DNA from: Sulfurovum lithotrophicum
GTDB taxonomy: Bacteria; Campylobacterota; Campylobacteria; Campylobacterales; Sulfurovaceae
Reading direction: 5' to 3'
Assembly: GCF_000987835.1 (NCBI RefSeq)
Contig: NZ_CP011308.1
Span: forward strand, 310,001 to 374,000
DNA length: 64,000 nucleotides
Positions 1 to 7,088 of this stretch are shown here, one piece after another. A program made the position numbers and the translations under genes. The notes under the pieces were generated by a model. That model searched no databases. It had not been told where the DNA came from and was given only the letters and a program-made list of their open reading frames with translations. Within the stretch, counting starts at the first letter, position 1; every line of letters begins with the position of its first letter.

Positions 1-819
1 TGTTCCGCTGGTAACCGTGGTACCTTCGAACAGGTCAGTGATCGGTTCTGTATTTCCCTTTCCTTCCTCGATGACCAACGTATTGCTGCCTCTATCAAGT
101 TTCCAGTTCTGTAGTGCCTGTGCAGCCAAAGGTACGTGACTGTCATTCATATCGTACAGGTAGATCTCCAGCATTTCACGGCCATTGTCCTCAGGGCTCT
201 TGAACCGTCTCCAATTGGATTGTGATATCATATGTTTAAAAGTGATCCACTGCAAACTGGAACCGGCATTAAGTTCATTTACAAGATTGGAATAGTAGAC
301 AGCATAGGCATCGGTTTCTTTGACATTGGGAAGTTCCAGTCCGGGACAATAAAGTATACTCTGGGCCAATACATAGGCGGCCCAATGGTTAAAGTATGTT
401 TTCCCGGGTGTCAAATGAAACAGTCTTGCCAGGATCGGTACTATGACTTGACCGTTTTTGGTGGCACTGTAATACTGGCCAATCAATTCTTCCACGTCAC
501 TGACTTCCGCAGCACTGTTCTCCCGATCGAACATGTCATAGGTTTGACTGATAAAAGTACCCGATTGAATACTGGTGTTAATATCATTCATGTCAGTACC
601 ATAATACAGAGTGCTGTAAAGCTTGGTGGCCACTTTGTATTTTTTTTCGGTAGAAAGGCTATTGAACTCATCATCTGTTAATCTGGGGAGTGAAAACTCA
701 TCATAGGAAAGTGGAGTAGCTTTGATGGTGATACCAAAGCTTGTTCCTCCGGCTTCCATACCTGTAGTAATAAACAGAAGAGATAGCAAAACTATTATTG
801 GTCTGTATAGAGAATACAT
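1..819 (-). CDS. Secreted protein of unknown function, partial (C-terminus beyond window)
   Basis: An open frame of 273 codons runs from an ATG at 819 off the left edge of the window without a stop. An AAAGGAT ribosome site lies just upstream. The N-terminus (MYSLYRPIIVLLSLLFITTG) is a typical signal peptide, so the product is exported. The rest is rich in Ser, Thr, Tyr and Asn and I recognise no domain. The gene is preceded by a c-di-GMP-I riboswitch and a run of nine Gs in the leader, so c-di-GMP control of a surface or secreted protein is likely (inference). The reading frame on the opposite strand over 232-681 is a shadow. Confidence 0.75.
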   Translation of the reverse strand, partial: MYSLYRPIIVLLSLLFITTGMEAGGTSFGITIKATPLSYDEFSLPRLTDDEFNSLSTEKKYKVATKLYSTLYYGTDMNDINTSIQSGTFISQTYDMFDRENSAAEVSDVEELIGQYYSATKNGQVIVPILARLFHLTPGKTYFNHWAAYVLAQSILYCPGLELPNVKETDAYAVYYSNLVNELNAGSSLQWITFKHMISQSNWRRFKSPEDNGREMLEIYLYDMNDSHVPLAAQALQNWKLDRGSNTLVIEEGKGNTEPITDLFEGTTVTSGT

Positions 820-863
820 AATGATCCTTTAAAATATAAAAAATTTAAGGGACAGAAAAGACA

Positions 864-872
864 GGGGGGGGG
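864..872. repeat. Homopolymeric G9 tract in the leader of the secreted-protein gene
   Basis: Nine consecutive Gs on the plus strand (C9 in the transcript) lie between the riboswitch and the ribosome site of the gene ending at 819. Long G/C tracts are classic slippage sites for phase variation in Campylobacterota. Here the tract is non-coding, so it could only alter leader structure or spacing. Confidence 0.8.
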
Positions 873-929
873 AGATTACAAAAAATATGTAAATAAAAAA
901 CTCTACTGAGATAGTATTCTCTATTTATT

Positions 930-1005
930 GTCCATATCGGCAACCTGGCAATCTACATGAGACCCATAGCTTTCTGTCCCTACCTCACGATAGGTTTAGC
1001 ATTTC
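930..1005 (-). promoter_or_regulatory. c-di-GMP-I (GEMM) riboswitch
   Basis: On the minus strand the sequence follows the GEMM-I consensus in order: AAACC, a P2 stem CCUAUC/GGUAGG closed by a GUGA tetraloop, GGGAC, AAAGC, GGGUCU, then AGAUUGCC, GGUU and GCCGA closing P3. Differences from the classic form are an extra U in GCUAAACC and a weak P1. It lies about 110 nt upstream of the start of the secreted-protein gene. No strong terminator is visible in the expression platform; UACU-AUCUC-AGUA followed by GAGUUUUUU is the best candidate. Ligand could be c-di-GMP or, less likely, cGAMP. Confidence 0.85.
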
Positions 1006-1204
1006 TAAAACAATAACTTAAATTTAATTGTATTTTATTTTAACTTAAATATTTATTAAATCCAAATTCAGAAAATAGAAAGCAAGTTGGTTTGGTGTTG
1101 GAGGAGATGCTGTTTTATACAGGATATTTCCAATTTCTAATTTCCAATTTCTGATTCTTTTGCTATGATAGCGTTTCAGAAAAAATATTATCATGGAGCG
1201 AACG

Positions 1205-1423
1205 ATGACAGCCTTACAGAAACTACAGGAAAAGATTACGCAATGGAAAGCAGATTACGAAGCACTCAAAAATGAAAATGAGCAACTCAATGCAGAGCTT
1301 GCAAATATGTCTGGTTCCCAAAGTGAAAAAGATACTATAATCGATTCACTGAAAAGGGAATTAGCTGAAAAAGATGCAGAGATCGAAAAAATAATCGCAC
1401 AAGTTGAGGCGCTGCTGTCATAG
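1205..1423 (+). CDS. Small coiled-coil protein, ZapB-like
   Basis: 72 codons from the ATG at 1205, which has GGAG six bases upstream; an ATG at 1193 in the same frame has no such site. The whole product is a predicted coiled coil with heptad-like spacing and many Glu, Lys, Gln and Leu residues, with no membrane segment. It sits 70 bp before a gene whose product resembles ZapA. ZapB-type coiled coils bind ZapA at the division ring, so a cell-division role is plausible. The assignment rests on size, composition and neighbour rather than on a diagnostic motif. Confidence 0.55.
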   Translation: MTALQKLQEKITQWKADYEALKNENEQLNAELANMSGSQSEKDTIIDSLKRELAEKDAEIEKIIAQVEALLS

Positions 1424-1492
1424 TACAGTTGAAAGGTAACAATTAAAAATTGATCTTCTGATTTTTAATTTCTATATCTGAAGGATTTGAAT

Positions 1493-1714
1493 ATGAAAAA
1501 TGTAGGACTTACTGTCTGCGGCAACCGCTATGAAATTAAACTTGAAGATGATTTTGCGGATTTTGTCAACAAGGACCTCTCGGATGCCGGTGTCAACCTG
1601 CATACAGACAATAAACCCGATAAGCTTCTCAAAGCCTATCTTCGTCTGGCCAAACAGGCCACTTCCTATGAAGATGAGATAGAACTGCTTATCGAAACGC
1701 TGGATGGTCTGTAA
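1493..1714 (+). CDS. ZapA-like cell division protein
   Basis: 73 codons from an ATG at 1493 preceded by AAGGAT at 1481-1486; a TTG two codons earlier is less likely. The N-terminal stretch resembles the ZapA fold (a short strand, 'V..CGNRYEIKLED', then helices). The C-terminal half is helical and acidic. ZapA bundles FtsZ filaments. Its partner in the window is the coiled-coil gene immediately upstream. The similarity is moderate, so this is a family-level call. Confidence 0.5.
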   Translation: MKNVGLTVCGNRYEIKLEDDFADFVNKDLSDAGVNLHTDNKPDKLLKAYLRLAKQATSYEDEIELLIETLDGL

Positions 1715-1784
1715 AGCATTACCTTTCGTTACTCTCTTTTGGAGAGTAAATACTTTTTGGTGCCGTGCTCTCATAGCTCTTACA

Positions 1785-2717
1785 TCAATTCTTGCTCCGC
1801 GTTATAAATGATTCTTCCGTTTCGCTGTTGTCGAACTGTGTTGTTATGAAATCAAATTCAGGTTGCGGATCTACATGGAATTCATAATGTGACAATGCTG
1901 TCTTGAGACGTGTTTCAAGATGGAGTGCAGCTTCTCTGTCTGCCATGGGCATGAGTATGGCGAAATGCTCTTCATCGTAACGGCATACTGTATCGCTGTC
2001 CCTTGTGGACATACTGATAACATGCGCTATTTTTTGTGCAAGATGTTTCTGCTGCTTCGCATCATAAATCCCACCCTTCAGGTTTGTTACCGACAAAAAG
2101 AAGATGGAGAGTGGACTGTTCTCTCTTTTTGCTCTGGCAACTGCAGTCTGAAGTTCCGCCAGGAAGAATTTTTGGTTGAAAAGATCTGTATCGTGGTCGT
2201 GAATGGCATGCTTTTTCATCTGTCTATGAATGTATACTCTTACAAAGTAGATTAGAAGAAGTGTGAATATCATAGCCAGTAAAAGGCTGATGTAAAAGAC
2301 ATTGATGATCTCTTTCTGTTTCAGGTAGACCATCTTTTCAATGTTGACGGCCATATTTTCAGCCAGATCGTAACATTTCCCCTTTTGTGCAGAAAGATCT
2401 TTTTTGGATGCGCTCCAGCATGCTGTTACATCTGAGAGATCCTGCGAGAGTGATTTCGCACCTATGTAGAGTTTGGAGTCGGCGTTCTTTTTTGCCCACT
2501 GTGCAATGTTGTTGAGATTTTTGTCTATCTGGAGTATATCATTTTCATTTGAGGTATGCTCTATTGCACCGGGGATCCAGCTGCTCTGGCGGACGATCAA
2601 TGTATCGGTTTTGATCGTCTCAAATGATGAGTAGACGAAGTAAAAACTGAAAGGGAGAATGAGAACGACTAGATAAAGTAGAAGTGTGATCCGAAATGAT
2701 GACCATTGTTTTTGCAT
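1785..2717 (-). CDS. Membrane protein with degenerate GGDEF domain
   Basis: 310 aa. Residues about 9-30 and 140-162 are hydrophobic and bracket a roughly 110-residue helical periplasmic domain of the four-helix sensor type with two Cys. After the second membrane segment comes a GGDEF-type domain (HDTDLFNQKFFLAEL start, then SPLSIFFLSV). The signature is RYDEEHFAIL instead of GGDEF and the upstream RxxD inhibitory site is not evident. It is therefore probably not an active diguanylate cyclase and may bind nucleotide or act as a scaffold. It lies 31 bp downstream of the pseudopilin gene on the same strand and may be co-transcribed with it. Confidence 0.75.
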   Translation of the reverse strand: MQKQWSSFRITLLLYLVVLILPFSFYFVYSSFETIKTDTLIVRQSSWIPGAIEHTSNENDILQIDKNLNNIAQWAKKNADSKLYIGAKSLSQDLSDVTACWSASKKDLSAQKGKCYDLAENMAVNIEKMVYLKQKEIINVFYISLLLAMIFTLLLIYFVRVYIHRQMKKHAIHDHDTDLFNQKFFLAELQTAVARAKRENSPLSIFFLSVTNLKGGIYDAKQQKHLAQKIAHVISMSTRDSDTVCRYDEEHFAILMPMADREAALHLETRLKTALSHYEFHVDPQPEFDFITTQFDNSETEESFITRSKN

Positions 2718-2748
2718 ATTATTTTCCTTATTATTATATCTTCATTTT

Positions 2749-3138
2749 TTAATTTCTGTTTACACCAATGCCGCCAAAGTCATAACTTCTGGCCAGGTGG
2801 CCTCCTACATAGTCTATATCTGTACAGTATGGAGCGGCTGTTGGATCAGTTGTTACATTGAAGTCTTCGCCATTGACGGAATAGACGATATTGTAGCACA
2901 TGGTACTGTTCTTGTCGCATGCTACAGGATGGTCTGCTAATGTATAATCACGATGGGTGGCTGTATAATGGGCAGCAGCGTCTGTTATGCAGATCGACAT
3001 GTTTGATACAACAGCTGAAAGCTTGGCGTCATCCCTTGTGGCAGAGAGTTTTTTGATGGCAATGCCTGCAAGTAGACCTATGATTACTATAACAAAGATC
3101 AATTCGATCATTGTGAATCCGCGTCTCATTTGTTTCAT
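2749..3138 (-). CDS. Type IV pilin-like / pseudopilin protein (copy 1)
   Basis: Prepilin leader MKQMRRG followed by FTMIELIFVIVIIGLLAG, the class III signal cleaved and N-methylated by PilD. About 120 residues follow, with four Cys in the C-terminal half. The ATG at 3138 gives a leader identical in length to copy 2. A TTG at 3165 has a much better ribosome site (GGAGGG) and would add nine residues, so the start is uncertain. The conserved KLSATRDDAKLS after the helix shows it is a paralogue of the three genes that follow on the other strand. It probably belongs to a type II secretion or type IV pilus-like machine. Confidence 0.85.
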   Translation of the reverse strand: MKQMRRGFTMIELIFVIVIIGLLAGIAIKKLSATRDDAKLSAVVSNMSICITDAAAHYTATHRDYTLADHPVACDKNSTMCYNIVYSVNGEDFNVTTDPTAAPYCTDIDYVGGHLARSYDFGGIGVNRN

Positions 3139-3192
3139 GTTGTGTTCACAGTTTTCGCTTTTCAAATGCAATCCCTCCAATCTCTTTTAATT

Positions 3193-3286
3193 TATGATAC
3201 TATAAAAAAGAAAGATAAGTCAAATACATAGAGCGGGAACGTACAGGTTCAAAATTTTTTATATTCATTTAAGTTATAGTATCATA
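3193..3286. promoter_or_regulatory. Mirrored 13-mers between divergent pseudopilin genes
   Basis: TATGATACTATAA at 3193-3205 and its exact reverse complement TTATAGTATCATA at 3274-3286 lie in the 200-bp space between the divergent pseudopilin genes, each facing its own gene. They contain -10-like hexamers. They probably mark two divergent promoters or a shared operator. Confidence 0.45.
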
Positions 3287-3343
3287 TACTTTTAGTGGGC
3301 CGATTATTGAATTGGTACTAAAATTTATTTTCAGGAGTTCATC

Positions 3344-3838
3344 ATGACTAACATGAGACGCGGATTCACAATGATCGAATTGATCTTTGTAATTGTAATT
3401 ATCGGTATTTTGGCAGCGGTTGCCATTCCAAAGTTGGCAGCAACGAGAGATGACGCAAAGATTTCTAACGTTATTGCAAATACAAGAACAGCCTTGGGTG
3501 ATATGTCTTCATATTATACTTCACAAGGTGGTACAGTATGGAAAACTGCCAAATTAAGTGATGTAACGAATGTACCTGTTTACACAGATAATGGATGTAC
3601 GACTCTAGCAACATCCAGTACAAATGCTATAGGTACGGTTTATTTGTGTGATGAGGCAAAAGGTAAGCCATGTGTAACTCTCAAAGCGACACAGACAGAT
3701 ATAAATGCGACAGCAGCATCTTCAGGAACAAGTACCGTATGTGATGGTGTAGTGAGTGATCCTGCTATTATAGCACTTACTGATGGTGCAGGAAATACAA
3801 AAACACATAAACTTGGTGGTGTAGGTGTTGTAAGATAA
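3344..3838 (+). CDS. Type IV pilin-like / pseudopilin protein (copy 2)
   Basis: 164 aa with leader MTNMRRG and mature start FTMIELIFVIVIIGILAAVA, followed by IPKLAATRDDAK. CAGGAG lies nine bases before the ATG. The C-terminal 110 residues are rich in Thr, Ser and Ala, with four Cys that could form disulphides. The protein is the length of a GspG-type major pseudopilin, but the C-terminus lacks a calcium-site motif that I can recognise. It is first of three tandem plus-strand paralogues leading to priA. Confidence 0.88.
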   Translation: MTNMRRGFTMIELIFVIVIIGILAAVAIPKLAATRDDAKISNVIANTRTALGDMSSYYTSQGGTVWKTAKLSDVTNVPVYTDNGCTTLATSSTNAIGTVYLCDEAKGKPCVTLKATQTDINATAASSGTSTVCDGVVSDPAIIALTDGAGNTKTHKLGGVGVVR

Positions 3839-3879
3839 GGCTTGCCTTATTTTACTAGTTCCCACGTACAACGTGGGAA
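3835..3879 (+). terminator. Two hairpins after pseudopilin copy 2
   Basis: ATAAGG-CTTG-CCTTAT (3835-3850) is followed by TTTTA. A second perfect stem, TTCCCACGT-ACA-ACGTGGGAA, spans 3859-3879. The first has a short T-run and may be a weak intrinsic terminator. The second lacks a T-run and may protect the 3' end. Confidence 0.45.
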
Positions 3880-3972
3880 TGCATATTTCAATAAGCATTA
3901 GAAAATAAATTCTAATTTTTTATTTATTTTCTAATTTTTATTTATTTTCTGATGAAAGTTAAAAGGATATCT

Positions 3973-4452
3973 ATGGATACTCCATATCAAAAAGCGTTTA
4001 CAATGATCGAACTGGTCTTTGTCATTGTCATTATCGGTATATTGGCGGCAGTTGCCATCCCGAAACTGGCAGCGACCAGAGATGATGCGAAGGTTTCTGC
4101 CATCATAAGCCATGCAAGAAAAACCCTTGGTGACTTTCAAGCCTTTTATACCTCACAGGGAAATGACAGATGGACAAGCGTGAATGTGACCGAAGCTACC
4201 AGTGTACCGCTTGAAAAGGCTGGCTGTACCGGTCTTGTGGACTCCGGTAGTGCACTCAGTCCCACAACTTTCGTATTGTGTCATGACAACGTGGTATGCC
4301 TCACCTTCACGACGATAAATGAAGGTAATTTGACCATAACGGATGGGACGGATACAACAGATTACATCTGTGAGGCAGTGAAGGCCGATCCTGCGATATC
4401 TGCCATCAGCAATAAATCGTATAGACTGGGCGGAGAGACAGTCGTACGATAG
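3973..4452 (+). CDS. Type IV pilin-like / pseudopilin protein (copy 3)
   Basis: 159 aa from the ATG at 3973, which has AAAGGAT immediately upstream; an in-frame ATG at 3952 lacks one. The leader ends in QKA, so Ala rather than the usual Gly stands at -1 before FTMIELVFVIVIIGILAAVA and IPKLAATRDDAK. PilD-type peptidases tolerate Ala there in some systems. The variable C-terminus has four Cys and ends in a YRLGGETVVR tail very like that of copy 2 (KLGGVGVVR), so the two share a C-terminal fold. Confidence 0.88.
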   Translation: MDTPYQKAFTMIELVFVIVIIGILAAVAIPKLAATRDDAKVSAIISHARKTLGDFQAFYTSQGNDRWTSVNVTEATSVPLEKAGCTGLVDSGSALSPTTFVLCHDNVVCLTFTTINEGNLTITDGTDTTDYICEAVKADPAISAISNKSYRLGGETVVR

Positions 4453-4548
4453 AGGTTCCCTAAAGTATATATTTTTGTGTTGCATGAAAGATAACTTCCT
4501 GCTTTTATGATATAATATAATAATAAAATGACACAAAAAAGGATTTCT

Positions 4549-4992
4549 ATGCACCATAAACATCAAAAAGCTTTCACCATGATTGAATTGGTATTTGTCA
4601 TCGTGGTAATTGGAATTCTGGCAGCAATCGCTATACCAAAACTGGCAGCTACACGTGATGATGCCGTCATTACCAAAGCAAGGGCGACCCTGGCATCAGT
4701 CAGAAGTTCATTAAGTACTGAACGCCAGAAACGTATTTTGCGGGGTGATTTTACAGCCATAGGTGACTTGGGAGACAGTACCTATGCATTTAGGTACTTC
4801 GATAACAACAGTTCCAATCCCGTGCTTGAATATCCGGTAAAAAACTGTGCAACCGGTGCGAATGAATGTTGGAAGCGTGACAGCAATACGCAGTATACTT
4901 TCAGGAGTCCCACCGGGACAGATGCGGTTTTTACGCTTTCAGGCAATAAACTGAACTGTAAAACCTCCTCTGACTGTAGCGAACTTGAATAA
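4549..4992 (+). CDS. Type IV pilin-like / pseudopilin protein (copy 4)
   Basis: 147 aa from the ATG at 4549 behind AAAAGGATT. The leader again ends in QKA before FTMIELVFVIVVIGILAAIA and IPKLAATRDDA. The C-terminal domain differs from copies 2 and 3: it contains ARATLASVRSSLSTERQKR and ends with a Cys pair. This form is common in Campylobacterota, where a GspG-like gene lies just upstream of priA. The stop is four bases before the priA start, so the two are probably co-transcribed. Confidence 0.88.
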   Translation: MHHKHQKAFTMIELVFVIVVIGILAAIAIPKLAATRDDAVITKARATLASVRSSLSTERQKRILRGDFTAIGDLGDSTYAFRYFDNNSSNPVLEYPVKNCATGANECWKRDSNTQYTFRSPTGTDAVFTLSGNKLNCKTSSDCSELE

Positions 4993-4996
4993 GTAA

Positions 4997-6871
4997 GTGC
5001 ATTACTACGAAATTCTTCTTTTAAGGTCAAGCGCTCCTGCTTTGACCTATTTTTCCAGACAAACATTAGATGCGGGTTCCATAATCTCTGTTCCTCTTAA
5101 ATCTACCCAAAAAGATGCGGTTGTGGTCAAAGAGGTTGAAAAGCCTGATTTTGAAACGGCTGAGATCGTTTCCGCATCCGGCAAAGCTTACAATACTGTA
5201 CAAATGGAGATCGCCAAATTCATCTCTGAGTACTATTTCTCCTCATTTTCCGAAGCTATCTCATTATTTTTGCCATATGCTGTAGGGTGTTGTCCCATGA
5301 CAACACCTTTAAAAACAGACCATGAGAAACAGCCTTGTGGTGTTGTAGGGGTACAACACCCTACGTTAACGACAATACAACAAAAAGCCTACGCCCAGCT
5401 CCTGAAAAAAGACAAAGCCCTACTTTTTGGTGTGACCGGCTCGGGGAAAACGGAAATATTTATTTCATTGATGGCAAAGATGCTCGAAGAGGGTAAAACG
5501 TCTATTTTCCTGATGCCTGAGATCTCGCTCTCTCCGCAGATGGAGAAGCGTCTGAAGGTCTATTTTGGCGATACCGTGGCGATGTGGCACTCTAAGATCA
5601 CCAAAAAGAAGAAAGAGCAGATACTTGAAGGCATTGGGAGCGGAACCGTCCGCATCATTGCCGGGGCACGTTCGGCGCTCTTTACACCGCTAAAAGACCT
5701 GGGGCTGATCATTGTCGATGAGGAGCATGACGACAGCTACAAGGCACAGACCAGGCCGCGCTACCATGCACGCGATGTGGCGGTACTTATGGGGCAGAGG
5801 CTGGGTGCCAAAGTGGTGCTGGCTTCGGCGACACCTTCGGCTGCGAGTTACTATAAGTATGATGTGGTCAAGCTTGGGAAGCCCTATGTGCAGATGAAAA
5901 AAGAATACCGTTTTATCGGTGGTGACAGCATCAATGCACCTATTTTGAATGCCTTGCAGCAGAATTTTGCAGCAAAGAACCAGTCGCTGCTTTTTCTGCC
6001 TACGAGGGGGAATTTCAAATACCTCTACTGTGAAAGCTGCGGCAAGACGCATCTCTGTCCCTACTGTTCGGTGGGGATGGCACTGCATCGCAGGCGCAGA
6101 CACCTCAAATGCCACTACTGCAACTTTACCGAAGCCATAGTCGACACCTGTACCTACTGCGGGCATACACCGCTCAGGAGTGAACGTATGGGAACCCAGG
6201 AGGCTATGGAAGTCATTGGCAATGCCATAGAGGGTATAGAAATAGAACAGTTCGACAGGGACAGCATCGGTACGGCAAAGCAGCTTAAAAATGCCCTCAA
6301 GCGTTTTGAGAGCGGAGAAAGCCATCTGCTGCTTGGTACGCAGATGTTGAGCAAGGGGCATGACTATGCCAATATCACGCTTTCGGTGATCATGGGGTTG
6401 GACCACATTTTGGGACTGGCGGATTACCGAGCCAGGGAACGGGCGGTGAGCCTGCTGTTCCAGGTAGCAGGACGAAGCGGAAGGGCCAAAGAAGCACAGG
6501 TGATCGTTCAGACCGGTGATGCGGAGTTTTTCAAAAACTATCTGCATGACTATGAAGATTTCATCAGGGACGAACTGGTGTTTCTTGAAATGGCAGGCTA
6601 TCCACCGTTCGCGTCACTGGCACGTATACTCATAGCCCATAAAGATGAAGCCAAAGCAGGGAAGATCACACTGGATACGGTGACGAAACTCAAACAGTTC
6701 GGTGACATTGAAATTGTCGGTCACGGCAAAGCACCTGTTGAACGCATTGCCAACAAATACCGTTTCAACATACTGCTGCGCGCCAAGAGCCGGGTGCCTC
6801 TGTTAAAAGCTTTGCATGCAGTAGACAGACGGGAGATAGAGATAGATATGGACCCGGTCGAGTTTTCGTAG
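4997..6871 (+). CDS. priA: Primosomal replication restart helicase PriA
   Basis: 624 aa from a GTG start. PriA reloads the replisome at stalled forks. After the N-terminal DNA-binding region comes the helicase core: Walker A GVTGSGKTEIF near residue 147, DEEHD near 241, and a Cys-rich zinc module with the pairs CESC, CPYC, CHYC and CTYC around 343-395. Motifs GTQMLSKGHD and QVAGRSGR follow. Residues about 96-123, between the DNA-binding part and the helicase, are encoded by an in-frame copy of the GTAGGG palindromic repeat. The stop codon TAG also lies inside the next repeat copy. Long frames on the opposite strand are shadows. Confidence 0.97.
   Translation: MHYYEILLLRSSAPALTYFSRQTLDAGSIISVPLKSTQKDAVVVKEVEKPDFETAEIVSASGKAYNTVQMEIAKFISEYYFSSFSEAISLFLPYAVGCCPMTTPLKTDHEKQPCGVVGVQHPTLTTIQQKAYAQLLKKDKALLFGVTGSGKTEIFISLMAKMLEEGKTSIFLMPEISLSPQMEKRLKVYFGDTVAMWHSKITKKKKEQILEGIGSGTVRIIAGARSALFTPLKDLGLIIVDEEHDDSYKAQTRPRYHARDVAVLMGQRLGAKVVLASATPSAASYYKYDVVKLGKPYVQMKKEYRFIGGDSINAPILNALQQNFAAKNQSLLFLPTRGNFKYLYCESCGKTHLCPYCSVGMALHRRRRHLKCHYCNFTEAIVDTCTYCGHTPLRSERMGTQEAMEVIGNAIEGIEIEQFDRDSIGTAKQLKNALKRFESGESHLLLGTQMLSKGHDYANITLSVIMGLDHILGLADYRARERAVSLLFQVAGRSGRAKEAQVIVQTGDAEFFKNYLHDYEDFIRDELVFLEMAGYPPFASLARILIAHKDEAKAGKITLDTVTKLKQFGDIEIVGHGKAPVERIANKYRFNILLRAKSRVPLLKALHAVDRREIEIDMDPVEFS
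5282..5364 (+). repeat. GTAGGG palindromic element inside priA
   Basis: Starts GTAGGGTGTTGT and ends ACAACACCCTAC. It contains two imperfect palindromes, TGTTGT(cccatg)ACAACA and TGTTGT(aggggt)ACAACA, facing each other. It is almost the same as the intergenic copy at 8152-8214. The reading frame of priA stays open through it. Confidence 0.9.
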
Positions 6872-7036
6872 GGTATGCAATGCAGGGTGTGCAATAGCAC
6901 ACCTTTTGCATGCGTATTATTATTTTAACCCGGAACATACAAGAGAGATCACACATCTTTTACAAAGCATTAGCCTATGGATATTCATAAAGAATCATAG
7001 ATTAACTTTTGATCGGTGTGCAATTGCACACCCTAC
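6868..7036. repeat. GTAGGG palindromic element pair, priA-ispG spacer
   Basis: GTAGGGTATGCAATGCAGGG and GTGTGCAATAGCACACC at 6868-6903, then GGTGTGCAATTGCACACC plus CTAC at 7015-7036 in opposite orientation. The priA stop TAG is part of the first GTAGGG. The 110 bp between the two arms show no gene. Confidence 0.85.
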
Positions 7037-7088
7037 GACGGATTAAATAATTTACGATAAAATAAAACAATTATAATGAAGGTTAAGT

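Noticed and set aside
232-681. 149-codon plus-strand open frame
   Set aside because: It lies fully antisense to the signal-peptide protein at 1-819, has no ribosome site, and its product has no family features.
7072-7077. TATAAT just before ispG as its promoter
   Set aside because: A start from it would fall about five bases before the GTG and leave out the GAAGG ribosome site, so it is probably not used for this gene.
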